Part shown: positions 7,868-17,651 of the stretch, in pieces | How positions within the stretch are numbered: the first letter of the stretch is position 1 | How the letters are laid out: every line of letters begins with the position of its first letter | Assembly: GCA_019358875.1 (NCBI GenBank) | Contig: JAHHIF010000006.1 | Location: 1-64,000 of the forward strand | Reading direction: 5' to 3' | From: Symplocastrum torsivum CPER-KK1 | GTDB lineage: Bacteria; Cyanobacteriota; Cyanobacteriia; Cyanobacteriales; Coleofasciculaceae | DNA: 64,000 nucleotides | Notes under the pieces: model-generated | What the model was told of the DNA's origin: nothing | Database searches by the model: none | What the model saw: the letters and a program-made list of their open reading frames with translations, nothing else | Made by a program: the position numbers and the translations under genes

Positions 7868-8902
7868 TCTTTTTTCCTCTTATTTACGCAAATTGGTTGA
7901 GTTTGATAATTACCCAGAAGAGTTATGACTCTCGTACTTTCGGAACCAGCTTGTTGGAACTTACGCTTCACCTATTCCTCACTTAAGGATTCAAATCCCT
8001 TAGATTATTGAGCAGGTGGTATGCCAGACTGATACATTAAGTGCTTCCACAATCAGTGCCGCCCTCATTGCTGAATATCGGAGCAGCCAACTGCGCGATC
8101 CGCTACCCTAGGGGAGAATCCGAAACGAAAGTCCTGAATACTCTTCCAAGACAATCTTGTAAGGATCGGCACAGCATTGATGTCACTAGCTCTCAGGCAG
8201 ATTAGTCGAAGCTCTGGCTCATATTTGAGCTTTGTAAGAACGCCGTGAACCTAGCCCCCTCGAAATCGAGACATCTTTCTCGTTAGCTGAGAAAAGAGGA
8301 ATTGGAAAGTTTATTGTGTACATATTTAGTTGAGAGGCTACCTTTAAGGAAAGGTTTGCACAACTATGTAATTACTTCATTGAAAGAGAATACAGGAGAA
8401 TTGTTAAGAAAAGGGAAAGAAATGTAAAGTTTGTACAACTAGGCATCGCCTTCATCGAAGATACAGGAGAGCGACGTAGTTGCAAAGTGTTACCCAATTT
8501 GAGGTCTAGACGATGTAGTACCTCTTCAGGCAATCTCAAGGGGCGATCGCAAAAATTAGACAAAAAACTAGACAAGACATCAAGCACTAATACCATATGT
8601 AGTAGGGGCGCATAGCTGTCATTGGTGTCAACTTAAGACAAGAGCGAATGAATTCGCAGCTATAAAAACCAAGTCCGCCTGCGCGGACTAACGAAAAATC
8701 AATGGTTTTGAAACCCGCGTAGGTGGTTTTCGTTTGTGTAGCTGCGGTTTCAACCGCCAAATCAACGTTAAGTTGACACCAATGATAGTTGTGCGCCCCT
8801 ATAGATGCCGTCTTAAAGACCGAATTGCGTAAGTCCTATTGGAGTTAGATTTCCCTAAAACCTACCACCTACGACCTAACCCCTTGACAGGGGTAGATAG
8901 TG
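7868..8902. other. 1-kb gene-free stretch with repeats and a possible gene relic
   Basis: No intact gene is recognised. 8355-8400 and 8430-8471 are imperfect direct repeats (TTTGYACAACTA ... CTTCATYGAA ... ATACAGGAGA). Read on the minus strand, 8440-8596 contains LRLPEEVLHRLDLKLGNTLQL-like sequence (split here: LRLPEEVL, then HRLDLKLGNTLQL). This resembles the core of a MazE/AbrB antitoxin but lacks a complete domain. The 199-bp palindrome at 8603-8801 follows. 7900-8300 shows no feature I can name. Confidence 0.4.
8603..8801. repeat. 199-bp nested palindromic repeat
   Basis: Outer arms of 33 bp at 8603-8635 and 8769-8801 are reverse complements with three mismatches (30/33). Inside, GCAGCTATAAAAAC (about 8659-8672) and GTTTGTGTAGCTGC (about 8729-8742) form a second inverted pair. 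A third is formed by AGTCCGCCTGCGCGGACT, a near-perfect hairpin. The inner sequence resembles a dispersed repeat of filamentous cyanobacteria that carries the phrase 'cgcggctacacaaacaaa'. It is probably a MITE or REP-type element, and transcribed it would fold into a long hairpin. Confidence 0.7.
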
Positions 8903-11890
8903 CTACGCAACAACGTTTGGTGGATGTTGCTTTAACACCTGCTTAAGATACTGCCCTGTATAAGACCTCTCATTCTCCGCTACTTCCTCCGGCGTTCCCA
9001 CCACAATTACCTCGCCCCCTTTATCGCCACCTTCTGGTCCCAAATCAATTACCCAATCGCAACAGCGAATCACATCTAAATTGTGTTCAATTACCAAAAT
9101 TGAATTACCTTTATCTACCAAACGTTGTAAAACATTCAACAAATGATGGACATCGTAAAACGATAAACCTGTAGTCGGTTCATCAATTAAATAAAGAGTC
9201 TTACCTGTAGCGCGGCGAGCAAGTTCTGATGCTAACTTCACCCGTTGCGCTTCACCACCCGATAAAGTTGGTGCAGTTTGTCCTAAGCGGATGTAACCCA
9301 ACCCAACATCAACTAATGTTTGCAATCGTGTGGATGCTCTGGGAATATTTTTAAACACCTCCAACGATTCTTCTACTGTCATATTCAGGACATCAGCAAT
9401 TGAATGTCCCTTATACTTCACCTGCAAGGTTTCTCGGTTGTAACGTGCGCCTTTGCAAACTTCGCACTGCACATAAACATCCGGCAGGAAGTTCATTTCA
9501 ATCACATTTACCCCTTGCCCACTGCACGCTTCGCAACGTCCACCTTTGACATTGAAAGAAAATTGCCCTGCTTTGTAACCTCTAGCTTTCGCTTCTATCG
9601 ATTGAGTAAATATCTCCCGAATCGCATCAAATACCCCTGTGTAAGTAGCAGGATTAGAACGAGGAGTGCGACCAATGGGAGATTGGTCAATCACGATCGC
9701 TTTATCAATCGCATTTAACCCCTTCATTTCCTCCAACTGAGCAGGAAACGGCACCTTACGAATGAGGTGATGTTGCAAAGCCGGGTATAGGAGTTCGTTA
9801 ACTAACGTGGATTTCCCGGAACCGGAGACACCTGTAATGGAGACAAGCTTACCCAAGGGAATTTCAACATCAACGTGTTTGAGGTTATTGCGGTAGGCAT
9901 CTTTGATCAGAAGCGATCGCCCATTTCCTTTTCTGCGTTCAGCAGGTGTTTCAATTACCTTCCGCCCTGATAGATAGGCACCCGTCAGTGAATCCTCTGC
10001 TGATAGGAGCGTCTCCAAATCACCCTCTGCGACAATCTTTCCCCCGTGAATACCCGCCGCCGGCCCAATATCAACAATGTGGTTAGCGGCACGAATCGTT
10101 TCTTCATCGTGTTCTACCACAATCAAGGTATTACCCAAATCCCGGAGTTTGGTCAGCGTTTGTAGTAAGCGTCCATTGTCTCGTTGATGCAAGCCAATAC
10201 TCGGTTCATCTAATACATAAAGCACCCCAGTCAGACCTGAACCAATCTGTGTGGCAAGGCGAATTCGCTGTGCTTCCCCTCCAGAAAGCGTCATTGCCGC
10301 ACGGTCGAGGGTGAGATAATCTAAGCCAACATCAAGGAGAAATTGTAGCCTTGCTCTAATTTCTTTCAGTGCCAGGTCGCCAATTTGGGCTTGGCGATCG
10401 CTTAACTGCAATTTGTTAATTCGTTCCCGACATTTTTGAATCGAAGCACCTGTTAAATCCAAAATTTGATATTGCCCTAGCCGTACCGAAAGCGCTTCTG
10501 GTTTTAAGCGTTTACCCTGACAAACCTCACAAGGCTGGTCAATCAGATATTGTTCAAGCTTCTGTTTTTGTAAATCTGAGCTTGTGTCGTCATATTGCCG
10601 TTGCAAAATCCGGATGACACCTGCGTAATGCCGATAATCATTGCGTTCTTCAATCCAAATTGGTTTTTCAGAACCGTATAAAAGAGTCTGTTGCTGTTCA
10701 GTTGTAAGCTGCTTCCAACGAGTTTGGATTTCAAAACCATAGGCTTGTCCCACGCTGTAGAGCAGAGAGAGGTAATAGGAATTATCCTTATCTGACCAAG
10801 GTGCGATCGCAGCATACACAGGTGCTTCTGGGTCAGGCACAACCAAGTCTGGTGAGAAAGTCCGCAAGCTTCCCAATCCGTGACACTGAGGACAAGCACC
10901 GTATGGAGAGTTAAAGGAAAATAGTCGGGGTGATAATTCCTCCATCACTGCCCCATGTTCCGGGCAAGCAAAGTTTTCTGAAAAGACTAATTCTTTTGGG
11001 GGTTGTTGGTAGGAATCATCACCATCTGTAGCATTTTCTGGTATGTTACTATCATGTTTGACTTGCCCGTCTGACTCATCAGAAGTATCATTTAACACTT
11101 CAACAACCGCAATTCCACTAGTACGCCGTAGGCAGGTAGAAAGAGAATCAGTCAAACGCTCCTGTAGACCTGGCTTCTTAATCAGTCGGTCAACGACAAC
11201 TTCAATGTTGTGAGTATAATTTTTATCCAATTCAATCGAATCACTGAGTTCTCGAACCTCGCCATCAACTCTGACGCGAACAAATCCTTCTGAGGCGAGA
11301 CTCGATAGCAGTTTCTTGTGGGTGCCTTTCTTGCCCCGTACCACAGGAGCGAGGATTTGAAAGCGGGTGCGGTCGGGCAGCTCCATAATGCGATCGCACA
11401 TTTGGTCAATTGTCTGAGGGGCAATATTGCGATCGCAAATCGGACAATGCGGCTCCCCAGCTCGTCCAAATAATAGCCGCAGATAGTCGTAAATCTCCGT
11501 CACCGTACCAACGGTAGAGCGAGGATTATTAGATGTCGATTTCTGGTCAATCGAGATCGCAGGACTTAAGCCCTCAATCGCATCGACATCCGGCTTATCC
11601 AGTTGTCCTAAGAATTGCCGCGCATAAGCACTAAGAGATTCAACATAGCGGCGCTGCCCTTCAGCGAAGATTGTGTCAAAGGCAAGGGAAGATTTACCAG
11701 AACCAGAGACACCCGTGAAGACAATTAAGCGATCGCGCGGCAGTTCCAGGTCAATATTCTTCAGGTTGTGCTGCCTTGCTCCCCGAATGCGAATGATGTT
11801 CTGGCTATTTTGATAGGTATTAGTAGTCGGAAGTTGCCCAGCTTGGGATTCAGTGGACAAGAAACCTGAAATATCAGCACGGTCAGACAT
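8903..11890 (-). CDS. uvrA: UvrA, excinuclease ABC ATPase subunit
   Basis: 995 residues, somewhat longer than the ~940-residue norm. It recognises bulky DNA lesions and loads UvrB in nucleotide-excision repair. Visible features are two ABC modules, each with a Walker A (GVSGSGKSS at residue 60; GVSGSGKST in the second half) and a signature ([24 protein letters not shown]). Zinc motifs include CPICDRN and CEAC...CEVC. The extra length comes from an N-terminal extension of ~30 residues and a low-complexity acidic insert (about residues 273-308, rich in D/S/N). It is a single gene with no other uvr genes nearby. Confidence 0.98.
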   Translation of the reverse strand: MSDRADISGFLSTESQAGQLPTTNTYQNSQNIIRIRGARQHNLKNIDLELPRDRLIVFTGVSGSGKSSLAFDTIFAEGQRRYVESLSAYARQFLGQLDKPDVDAIEGLSPAISIDQKSTSNNPRSTVGTVTEIYDYLRLLFGRAGEPHCPICDRNIAPQTIDQMCDRIMELPDRTRFQILAPVVRGKKGTHKKLLSSLASEGFVRVRVDGEVRELSDSIELDKNYTHNIEVVVDRLIKKPGLQERLTDSLSTCLRRTSGIAVVEVLNDTSDESDGQVKHDSNIPENATDGDDSYQQPPKELVFSENFACPEHGAVMEELSPRLFSFNSPYGACPQCHGLGSLRTFSPDLVVPDPEAPVYAAIAPWSDKDNSYYLSLLYSVGQAYGFEIQTRWKQLTTEQQQTLLYGSEKPIWIEERNDYRHYAGVIRILQRQYDDTSSDLQKQKLEQYLIDQPCEVCQGKRLKPEALSVRLGQYQILDLTGASIQKCRERINKLQLSDRQAQIGDLALKEIRARLQFLLDVGLDYLTLDRAAMTLSGGEAQRIRLATQIGSGLTGVLYVLDEPSIGLHQRDNGRLLQTLTKLRDLGNTLIVVEHDEETIRAANHIVDIGPAAGIHGGKIVAEGDLETLLSAEDSLTGAYLSGRKVIETPAERRKGNGRSLLIKDAYRNNLKHVDVEIPLGKLVSITGVSGSGKSTLVNELLYPALQHHLIRKVPFPAQLEEMKGLNAIDKAIVIDQSPIGRTPRSNPATYTGVFDAIREIFTQSIEAKARGYKAGQFSFNVKGGRCEACSGQGVNVIEMNFLPDVYVQCEVCKGARYNRETLQVKYKGHSIADVLNMTVEESLEVFKNIPRASTRLQTLVDVGLGYIRLGQTAPTLSGGEAQRVKLASELARRATGKTLYLIDEPTTGLSFYDVHHLLNVLQRLVDKGNSILVIEHNLDVIRCCDWVIDLGPEGGDKGGEVIVVGTPEEVAENERSYTGQYLKQVLKQHPPNVVA

Positions 11891-12040
11891 GGGAAGCAGA
11901 GAGCGAAATAGTCCCTAACAATCTTAACGCTGCCGCTTCTAGACCATGGGGCATCAAGCGATAGAGATTAAGATTGCTGCCTAATGGAATTACAACCTGC
12001 TAGTAGGGAAGGTGGGGCAGAAATTACTCCCTCATCTCCC

Positions 12041-13270
12041 TCACGCTTCCCCAACTGCTTCTATCGCCGCTTCAAGTGCGATCGCAACATGCGTCCAATG
12101 CGTTCCCCCTTGACAAAATGCAATGTATGGCTCTCGTAGTGGACCATCCGCTGAAAATTCTGAGGTACTGCCATCAATAAAGGTGCCGCCTGCCATCACT
12201 AGCTGGCTCTCATAACCGTACATCTCAGCAGGTACGGGTTCGAGATAGGAACCGATAGGTGAGTGGTGCTGAATCGCTCGACAAAGGGCAATCAGCTTCT
12301 CTGGTGAACCCAGCTTCACTGCCTGAATCACATCACGACGGGGTGCCATTGGCAGAGGATTGACTGGATAGCCTAACTGTTGGAAGACATAGGCAGTGAG
12401 ATGATTACCTTTAAGCGCTTCTCCCACCATCTGAGGGGCAAGAAACAATCCTTGAAACAGCAACCGATTCTGCTCAAATGTCGCGCCACCCGCACTGCCA
12501 ATTCCTGGTGCAGTCAGACGGCAAGCTGCTGCTTCTACTAAATCAGCACGACCCGCAACGTAACCTCCAGCGGTAACAATTGTGCCACCGGGATTTTTAA
12601 TCAAGGAACCCGCAATCAAGTCAGCCCCAACGGCTGGGGGTTCTCGATCTTCAACAAACTCGCCATAACAGTTATCAACAAAACAAACGGTATCGGGATT
12701 TTGTTGTTTAACTAGTTGAACAATTTTTTCAATATCAGTAATCGAAAGGCTATCTCGCCACGAATAGCCACAGGAACGCTGAATGAGTACTAAACGAGTG
12801 CGATCGCTTACCGCTTGCGCCAGAGCTTGCCAATCAACTTTTCCTTCAGGAGTTAGAGGTAACTGACGGTAATTAATGCCAAACTCAATCAGGGAGCCTT
12901 GGTTTTCACCACGTAAACCAATGACTTCTTCTAACGTATCGTAAGGAGCACCAACAACGGCTAGCATTTCATCGCCAGGACGTAACACACCAAATAAGCA
13001 ACAAGCGATCGCGTGGGTTCCTGACACAAACTGCACCCGCACGGCGGCAGCTTCTGCACCCATCGCCTGTGCAAACACTTTATCTAACGTTTGGCGACCC
13101 AAATCATCATGACCATAGCCACTAACTCCGGCAAAGTGATGAACACCCACACGATGCTCTCGAAAGGAATCCAGCACTTTTTTGAGATTTTGCTTGACTC
13201 TCGTGTCAATTCCGTAAAAAATCGGGAATAGTGCCTTTACGGCTGCTTGCAGCTGTTCTGATCTGTTCAT
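12041..13270 (-). CDS. Methionine gamma-lyase-related PLP enzyme ('aluminium resistance' family)
   Basis: 409 residues, full length for the family (PF06838-like). It is a fold-type I PLP enzyme. HHFAGVSGYGHDDLGR, VRVQFVSGTHAI, CFVDNCYGEF and the Lys-containing AGSLIKNPGGTIVTAGGYVAG core (split: AGSLIKNPGG, TIVTAGGYVAG) are hallmarks. The real substrate is unknown. The names derive from weak similarity to Cys/Met metabolism enzymes and a plant aluminium screen. It lies 150 bp upstream of uvrA on the same strand and divergent from desC. Confidence 0.9.
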   Translation of the reverse strand: MNRSEQLQAAVKALFPIFYGIDTRVKQNLKKVLDSFREHRVGVHHFAGVSGYGHDDLGRQTLDKVFAQAMGAEAAAVRVQFVSGTHAIACCLFGVLRPGDEMLAVVGAPYDTLEEVIGLRGENQGSLIEFGINYRQLPLTPEGKVDWQALAQAVSDRTRLVLIQRSCGYSWRDSLSITDIEKIVQLVKQQNPDTVCFVDNCYGEFVEDREPPAVGADLIAGSLIKNPGGTIVTAGGYVAGRADLVEAAACRLTAPGIGSAGGATFEQNRLLFQGLFLAPQMVGEALKGNHLTAYVFQQLGYPVNPLPMAPRRDVIQAVKLGSPEKLIALCRAIQHHSPIGSYLEPVPAEMYGYESQLVMAGGTFIDGSTSEFSADGPLREPYIAFCQGGTHWTHVAIALEAAIEAVGEA

Positions 13271-13390
13271 TAAAACGTTGATTGTCGATTTGGGTTTTTA
13301 GAACCAATCATAAATCTGAAATTTGCACATCAAACTACTTTGTGCAGATCGACTTGAAACATTGATCTTTATCTTATATAGGGTTACTGC

Positions 13391-14206
13391 ATGACAATTG
13401 CCACCTCACCTCAACTCCGCTTCAACTGGGTCAACATTATTTACATGGCTCTGATTCACGTTGGGGCGCTTTTTGCCTTACTTCCCAGTAACTTTAGCTG
13501 GAAAGCAGTCGGCTTAGTCGTTTTTCTCCACTGGGTAACAGGTGGCTTGGGTATCACGTTGGGATGGCATCGATTGGTAAGCCATCGCAGTTTTCAGACT
13601 CCCAAGTGGCTGGAATATTTCCTGGTTTTCTGTGGCGCACTAGCTTGCCAAGGGGGAGTCATCCATTGGGTTGGACTCCACCGCATCCACCATTTACACT
13701 CCGATACCGAACCCGATCCACATGATTCCAACAAAGGCTTTTGGTGGAGTCACATGGGTTGGATGTTCTATCAAGTTCCGGCTCATGATGACATTCCTCG
13801 ATTCACTAAGGATATCTGGGATGACCCAGTTTATAAGTTCTTACAAAATTACTTTGTTCCCGTTCAAGTTGTCTTAGGGCTGTTGCTGTTTGCAATCGGC
13901 GGTTGGCCGTTTGTTGTTTGGGGAATATTTGTTCGGCTTGTAGTTGTGTTCCACTGCACTTGGTTTGTCAACAGTGCTACCCACAAGTTTGGGTATCGCA
14001 CTTACGACTCCAATGATCGCTCGAAAAACTGTTGGTGGGTTGCCTTAGTCACCTATGGTGAAGGCTGGCACAACAACCATCATGCTTACCAATATTCAGC
14101 ACGACACGGCATGAAGTGGTGGGAAATAGACTTCACCTGGATGACGATTCAGTTCCTACAACTTTTGGGTTTGGCACAGAAGGTAAAACTGGTTGAGAAG
14201 GCTTAA
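13391..14206 (+). CDS. desC: Acyl-lipid delta-9 desaturase
   Basis: 271 residues, a typical membrane di-iron desaturase introducing the first double bond (C9) into acyl-lipid fatty acids. The three histidine boxes are present in the correct order: HRLVSH (60-65), HRIHH (97-101) and HNNHH (226-230), with four hydrophobic spans around them. Length and box spacing fit cyanobacterial DesC rather than delta-12/omega-3 enzymes. It is convergent with proA across a short spacer of heptameric repeats. DesC1 versus a second paralogue cannot be told from this window. Confidence 0.95.
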   Translation: MTIATSPQLRFNWVNIIYMALIHVGALFALLPSNFSWKAVGLVVFLHWVTGGLGITLGWHRLVSHRSFQTPKWLEYFLVFCGALACQGGVIHWVGLHRIHHLHSDTEPDPHDSNKGFWWSHMGWMFYQVPAHDDIPRFTKDIWDDPVYKFLQNYFVPVQVVLGLLLFAIGGWPFVVWGIFVRLVVVFHCTWFVNSATHKFGYRTYDSNDRSKNCWWVALVTYGEGWHNNHHAYQYSARHGMKWWEIDFTWMTIQFLQLLGLAQKVKLVEKA

Positions 14207-14296
14207 GACTTGGTGACTGGGGATTGGGAATGGGTGATTGGTGACTAGGTAGAGAAGTCATTGGCTTAGCTGATTGATTACCGAACACATCTTCCT

Positions 14297-14323
14297 AATC
14301 CCCAATCCCCAATCCCCAATCCC
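14297..14323. repeat. Heptameric AATCCCC tandem repeat
   Basis: Three perfect AATCCCC units and a partial fourth abut the proA stop codon between the convergent desC and proA genes. A complementary GGGATTGGGAATGGG stretch at about 14219-14233 could pair with it as an imperfect bidirectional terminator. Similar heptads occur at 39067-39100 and inside the coding sequence at 48812-48910. Confidence 0.7.
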
Positions 14324-15597
14324 TAAAACTGCCCATTTCCCTGAACAACCTGTTTAAGGGTTGTCAGCGATTCTAGGTTAATCATCCCGCGACGATAGCC
14401 TTTCTGGTTTGATATGCCTAAGAAGACCGCGTCTCCCCGTTTTGGGTTACGTGAAAATCGCGGTGAGGAATTGATGTAAGCTGAGGAGCTATCAACACCG
14501 AGGGCAAACTGACGGCTTTCTTGGTAAGACTCTGTAATTAGGCAGTCAGCATGACCACTACTATAGTGATTCATCCATGCGATCGCTGATTCAATGCTAT
14601 CGACTACTTTGAACGCAATCACTTTGTCTAAATAAGGTTGGTTCCATTCGGATTCGGCTGCCAAGGTTAATTGGTCGGGAAACTCAGCCACCAGTTCGGA
14701 ATCACCCCTGAGTTTGAAGCCTTTTTCCTTAAGGCTGTTCCACAAGATCATTAAAGCAGAGGGCTTTTGATAGCGATTGATGAGAATCTTTTCGATCGCA
14801 TTTACAGGATCTGGCTCACTGGCATGGCTATCCAAGATTACTCTACGCACCATTTCCAAACTACCTGTCGCAGACCAGTAAAGGTAGCAGTTGCCCATTG
14901 CTGACTTCAACACAGGCGCGGTGGATTGCTGCACGACTTGCTGCACCAGTGTTGGTCGTCCGTAGGGAATGACTAAATTCAAAAACCGATCTTGAGTGAC
15001 TAAATCTCGAATCGAAGCGCCTTGCTCTGATGCCAAGATTTCCAAGCATCCTGGGGGTAAACCAGCCTCATCGAGAGCATCCTGTAACGCCTGGGCAATC
15101 ACCAAGTTTGATTGACTGGCTTCGCTACCGCCTCGGAGAATCAGGCTATTACCTGTTTTGAGACAAAAGCCTGCTGCGATTGCTGCCAATTCGGGAAACG
15201 CTTCATAAATGAAAGCAATCACACCCAGTGGCATTAGCTGGCAGTAAGTCTGAGAATCATCAAGCTGGTAGGTGGCATTCATCACTCGCCGGATTGGATC
15301 AGCGAGTTCCCCAATCCTGTGCAAGATCTGAATCGTTGTCTGTAGCCGTTCTGGTGTTAGTTTCAGCCACTCTAAAATTAGCTCTGGCACTGCCATTTCC
15401 CGACTGGCTTCTAAATCCAGCGTATTAGCATCCAAAATGTCATCAAAGGCGTTTTGCAGCGCCTGTGCCATTGCATGGACACCACGACTGCGATCGCCTC
15501 CTCTGGTCGTCGCCAATGTTAAAGAAGCCCGGTAAGCACGGGTCACAGCATCAGTAGGGTTAGGCGCAAAGCGTCCCGCATCCGCATCCATATCCAT
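14323..15597 (-). CDS. proA: Gamma-glutamyl phosphate reductase
   Basis: 424 residues. It reduces gamma-glutamyl phosphate to glutamate-5-semialdehyde in proline synthesis (aldehyde dehydrogenase fold). Recognisable parts are LILRGGSEASQSN, VIPYGRPTLVQ, the catalytic Cys region (AMGNCYLYW, where the family usually has VCHxY), and SSAYINSSPRFSRNPKRGDA near the C-terminus with the GDAVFLGIS region. The 145-residue zinc-ribbon gene ends 6 bp upstream, so the two are probably co-transcribed. No proB is nearby. Confidence 0.93.
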   Translation of the reverse strand: MDMDADAGRFAPNPTDAVTRAYRASLTLATTRGGDRSRGVHAMAQALQNAFDDILDANTLDLEASREMAVPELILEWLKLTPERLQTTIQILHRIGELADPIRRVMNATYQLDDSQTYCQLMPLGVIAFIYEAFPELAAIAAGFCLKTGNSLILRGGSEASQSNLVIAQALQDALDEAGLPPGCLEILASEQGASIRDLVTQDRFLNLVIPYGRPTLVQQVVQQSTAPVLKSAMGNCYLYWSATGSLEMVRRVILDSHASEPDPVNAIEKILINRYQKPSALMILWNSLKEKGFKLRGDSELVAEFPDQLTLAAESEWNQPYLDKVIAFKVVDSIESAIAWMNHYSSGHADCLITESYQESRQFALGVDSSSAYINSSPRFSRNPKRGDAVFLGISNQKGYRRGMINLESLTTLKQVVQGNGQF

Positions 15598-15603
15598 CTT
15601 CTG

Positions 15604-16041
15604 CTAACGTCGGTAAGTTAACCAAACCATTAGCGCTGGGAGTACAGCTAGCAGCACCGCCAGTAACGCCCAGAAAATAATGCTTGGTCCACTTGGTGAG
15701 CGTAAGGCTAGTGGTAGCCAGACAATCAGCAATACCAAGACAATTCCCAAAGCAACAGGGAGATAGCTTTCTCCAAGACTGGCATGAGCTGTATTCCAGC
15801 GATGCCCTGTCCAGCGCCAAGCTTTTTTGTAGGGGTAGCTTGTGGATAGCTGCTCAATCACATAGCCACTTTCTTCAACCACAAAAATTTGCTGACAGCG
15901 GTTGCAGCCGAAGGCTTCCGTCAGCGTAATCGGTACTAGTGAACCCCGGCGCCGACAGGGGCAGGGGTACTCAGTAGTTAGGTCAATTTTCTGAGCTTTT
16001 TGAGATGGCACAAGCGCTATTTCATTACCAAAAAACTTCAA
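15604..16041 (-). CDS. Conserved hypothetical zinc-ribbon membrane protein
   Basis: 145 residues. The N-terminal part has a CPC...CNRC cysteine arrangement (about 27-57) typical of a small zinc ribbon. The C-terminal part has two strong hydrophobic helices (about 90-112 and 118-141). It looks like a cyanobacteria-specific protein of unknown function. The stop lies 6 bp from the proA start, suggesting a two-gene transcript. An overlapping frame (15560-15820) is a shadow. Confidence 0.65.
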   Translation of the reverse strand: MKFFGNEIALVPSQKAQKIDLTTEYPCPCRRRGSLVPITLTEAFGCNRCQQIFVVEESGYVIEQLSTSYPYKKAWRWTGHRWNTAHASLGESYLPVALGIVLVLLIVWLPLALRSPSGPSIIFWALLAVLLAVLPALMVWLTYRR

Positions 16042-16297
16042 TGCCGATTGTCCAAAATATGCTAACCCTATTGTTTGCCAATTACACTAACTTGTGCGAT
16101 CGCAAACCCTTACAACAAAAGCAGCATCCCTGAGCTTGATTGAGACGCTACCTAGGGAACGCCCATCCCTTACTATAACCCGTTCTTCAAGGTTCACAAA
16201 TTTCCCAAGCCTATACAACTTTTCATGTCACTTATAGTTAAATTAGCTTAGTAACCAACAAGTAGCAAACTGTTTTTATTGATTTTTTAATTTCTAA

Positions 16298-16368
16298 GCG
16301 GGTAACGCGATTCGAACGCGCGACATTCACCTTGGCAAGGTGACGCTCTACCACTGAGCTATACCCGC
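16298..16368 (-). tRNA. tRNA-Gly(GCC)
   Basis: 71 nt on the minus strand, beginning GCGGGTATAGCTCAGTGG and ending in TTACCCGC. The acceptor stem pairs GCGGGTA with TACCCGC, the anticodon loop is TTGCCAA (anticodon GCC) and the T-loop is GTTCGAATC. CCA is not encoded in the DNA. It is located between the 145-residue gene and ribH. Confidence 0.97.
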
Positions 16369-16496
16369 AAACATTCACTAATCTTTAGCTTCTCAGAATT
16401 ATTCCCATTTGTCAATGGGGAGGATTGGTTGAGAATTTCTCCCCGCTGCTCTACTTACCGAAAAATCACGCTAGAGGTTAAGGTTAGTTCCATCCC

Positions 16497-17102
16497 TCAG
16501 GTATCCGCAGATTCTATATGTTCAACCGTTGACTCCGAGGCGATCGCATAATTAGAAGAAACTGGCAGCGCTTGAGTTGTCACGGTACCGTCCTCATAGG
16601 AACCGTTGTTTGAGGCTGAGCCATTACCCTTAAACTCTTGCATCAAACTTGCCATTTCCAACGCATTCATCGCATAGTCCCAACCCTTGTTACTTTTGAT
16701 TCCAGCCCGTTCCAGGGCTTGCTGCATTGTATCGGCTGTCACAATCCCAAAGATTACGGGTACCCCGGTTTGGAAACCAGCGTTAGCAATTCCCTTTGAG
16801 ACTTCGGCACAAACATAATCAAAATGAGGTGTTTGACCCCGGATGACAGCACCAAGGCAGATGACGGCATCATAGCGACGGGTAAGCGCCGCTTGGCGAG
16901 CCATCAGGGGTACCTCAAAACTACCAGGCACCCAAATGTAATCCACTTGTGTGCCGTGGGGGTTGGTATCAACACCGTGGCGTTTCAAGCAATCTTGACA
17001 CCCCGCCAAAAGTTTTTCAGTCACTAGATCGTTAAACCGACCAATGACGATCGCAAACTGTAGGGGTGTGGACGAAGTAAAATTTCCCTCGAAAACTGCC
17101 AT
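16497..17102 (-). CDS. ribH: 6,7-dimethyl-8-ribityllumazine synthase
   Basis: 201 residues from ATG 17102. Penultimate enzyme of riboflavin synthesis, forming icosahedral or pentameric assemblies. Family motifs are [43 protein letters not shown] (with the catalytic His), [20 protein letters not shown] and [13 protein letters not shown]. An open frame continues 84 codons upstream, but it lacks family similarity and runs through psbZ on the same strand, so 17102 is preferred. A Ser/Asn/Thr-rich C-terminal tail of ~40 residues extends beyond the usual end. psbZ lies 47 bp upstream, an order I recall from other cyanobacteria. Confidence 0.95.
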   Translation of the reverse strand: MAVFEGNFTSSTPLQFAIVIGRFNDLVTEKLLAGCQDCLKRHGVDTNPHGTQVDYIWVPGSFEVPLMARQAALTRRYDAVICLGAVIRGQTPHFDYVCAEVSKGIANAGFQTGVPVIFGIVTADTMQQALERAGIKSNKGWDYAMNALEMASLMQEFKGNGSASNNGSYEDGTVTTQALPVSSNYAIASESTVEHIESADT

Positions 17103-17149
17103 GGCTGTCTTTAAATTTTGAGAGTGGTGTGGGTTATTATCCTCCCAAT

Positions 17150-17338
17150 CTAAACCACAAAAGAACTCAACGCCCCAACTAGAAAGACAAGAGCAACCCA
17201 AACGCCAGAACCCAAGAAAATCAGCCTTTTCGATTGATTCCAGTTCTGAGGCGAAGCATAGGCAACCGGGACACCAACGACCATAACGAATGACAAGGCA
17301 ACCAGAGCAGCAAGTGATAATTGAAATATGACAGACAT
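17150..17338 (-). CDS. psbZ: Photosystem II reaction centre protein Z
   Basis: 62 residues, the canonical PsbZ (Ycf9) length. Two transmembrane helices ([20 protein letters not shown] and [20 protein letters not shown]) are joined by the conserved loop [13 protein letters not shown]. It is a thylakoid-membrane subunit of PSII involved in core-antenna interactions. It precedes ribH by 47 bp and is probably co-transcribed with it. Confidence 0.97.
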   Translation of the reverse strand: MSVIFQLSLAALVALSFVMVVGVPVAYASPQNWNQSKRLIFLGSGVWVALVFLVGALSSFVV

Positions 17339-17651
17339 TTTCTGTTACTCCCAAGAGACTGGATAAAAACTCTTCAGTCGGAAATCGACCAAGGCTAGAC
17401 TCCGGAGGTCTTCTCCGGAAATAGGAAGCGCGGTCACTTGTGACTGATATTAAAACCTTCCTGACTAGTAACCTACCAAAATTTGACCCGCTTTTTTAGA
17501 AATTATCCAAATCAGGTAACGCTCCAGAGCCTATAGAGCGAAAGCCTCAGTTTAGAAGTCCTTGTAGGTAGAAGTCCTGTTAGGGTTCATAGACTACCCA
17601 CTCTCTCGCAATGAACAACAAGTAGCACAGGAAAGCACTCAGGCAAGAATA
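17339..17651. other. Divergent spacer between psbZ and the DHH-CBS-nucleotidyltransferase gene
   Basis: 313 bp without a gene. TCCGGAG (17401-17407) and CTCCGGA (17413-17419) form a perfect 7-bp hairpin with a 5-nt loop, ~65 nt upstream of the psbZ start and so possibly within its 5' UTR. The direct repeat TAGAAGTCCT occurs twice (about 17550 and 17569). Promoters for both flanking genes must lie here, but none is clear enough to call. Confidence 0.4.

Noticed and set aside
7900..8300. Possible structured RNA or riboswitch
   Set aside because: No recognisable riboswitch consensus or extended stem could be traced by eye.
16497..17354. 285-residue version of RibH
   Set aside because: The extra 84 residues overlap psbZ in another phase and are unlike RibH. 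ATG 17102 gives the correct N-terminus.
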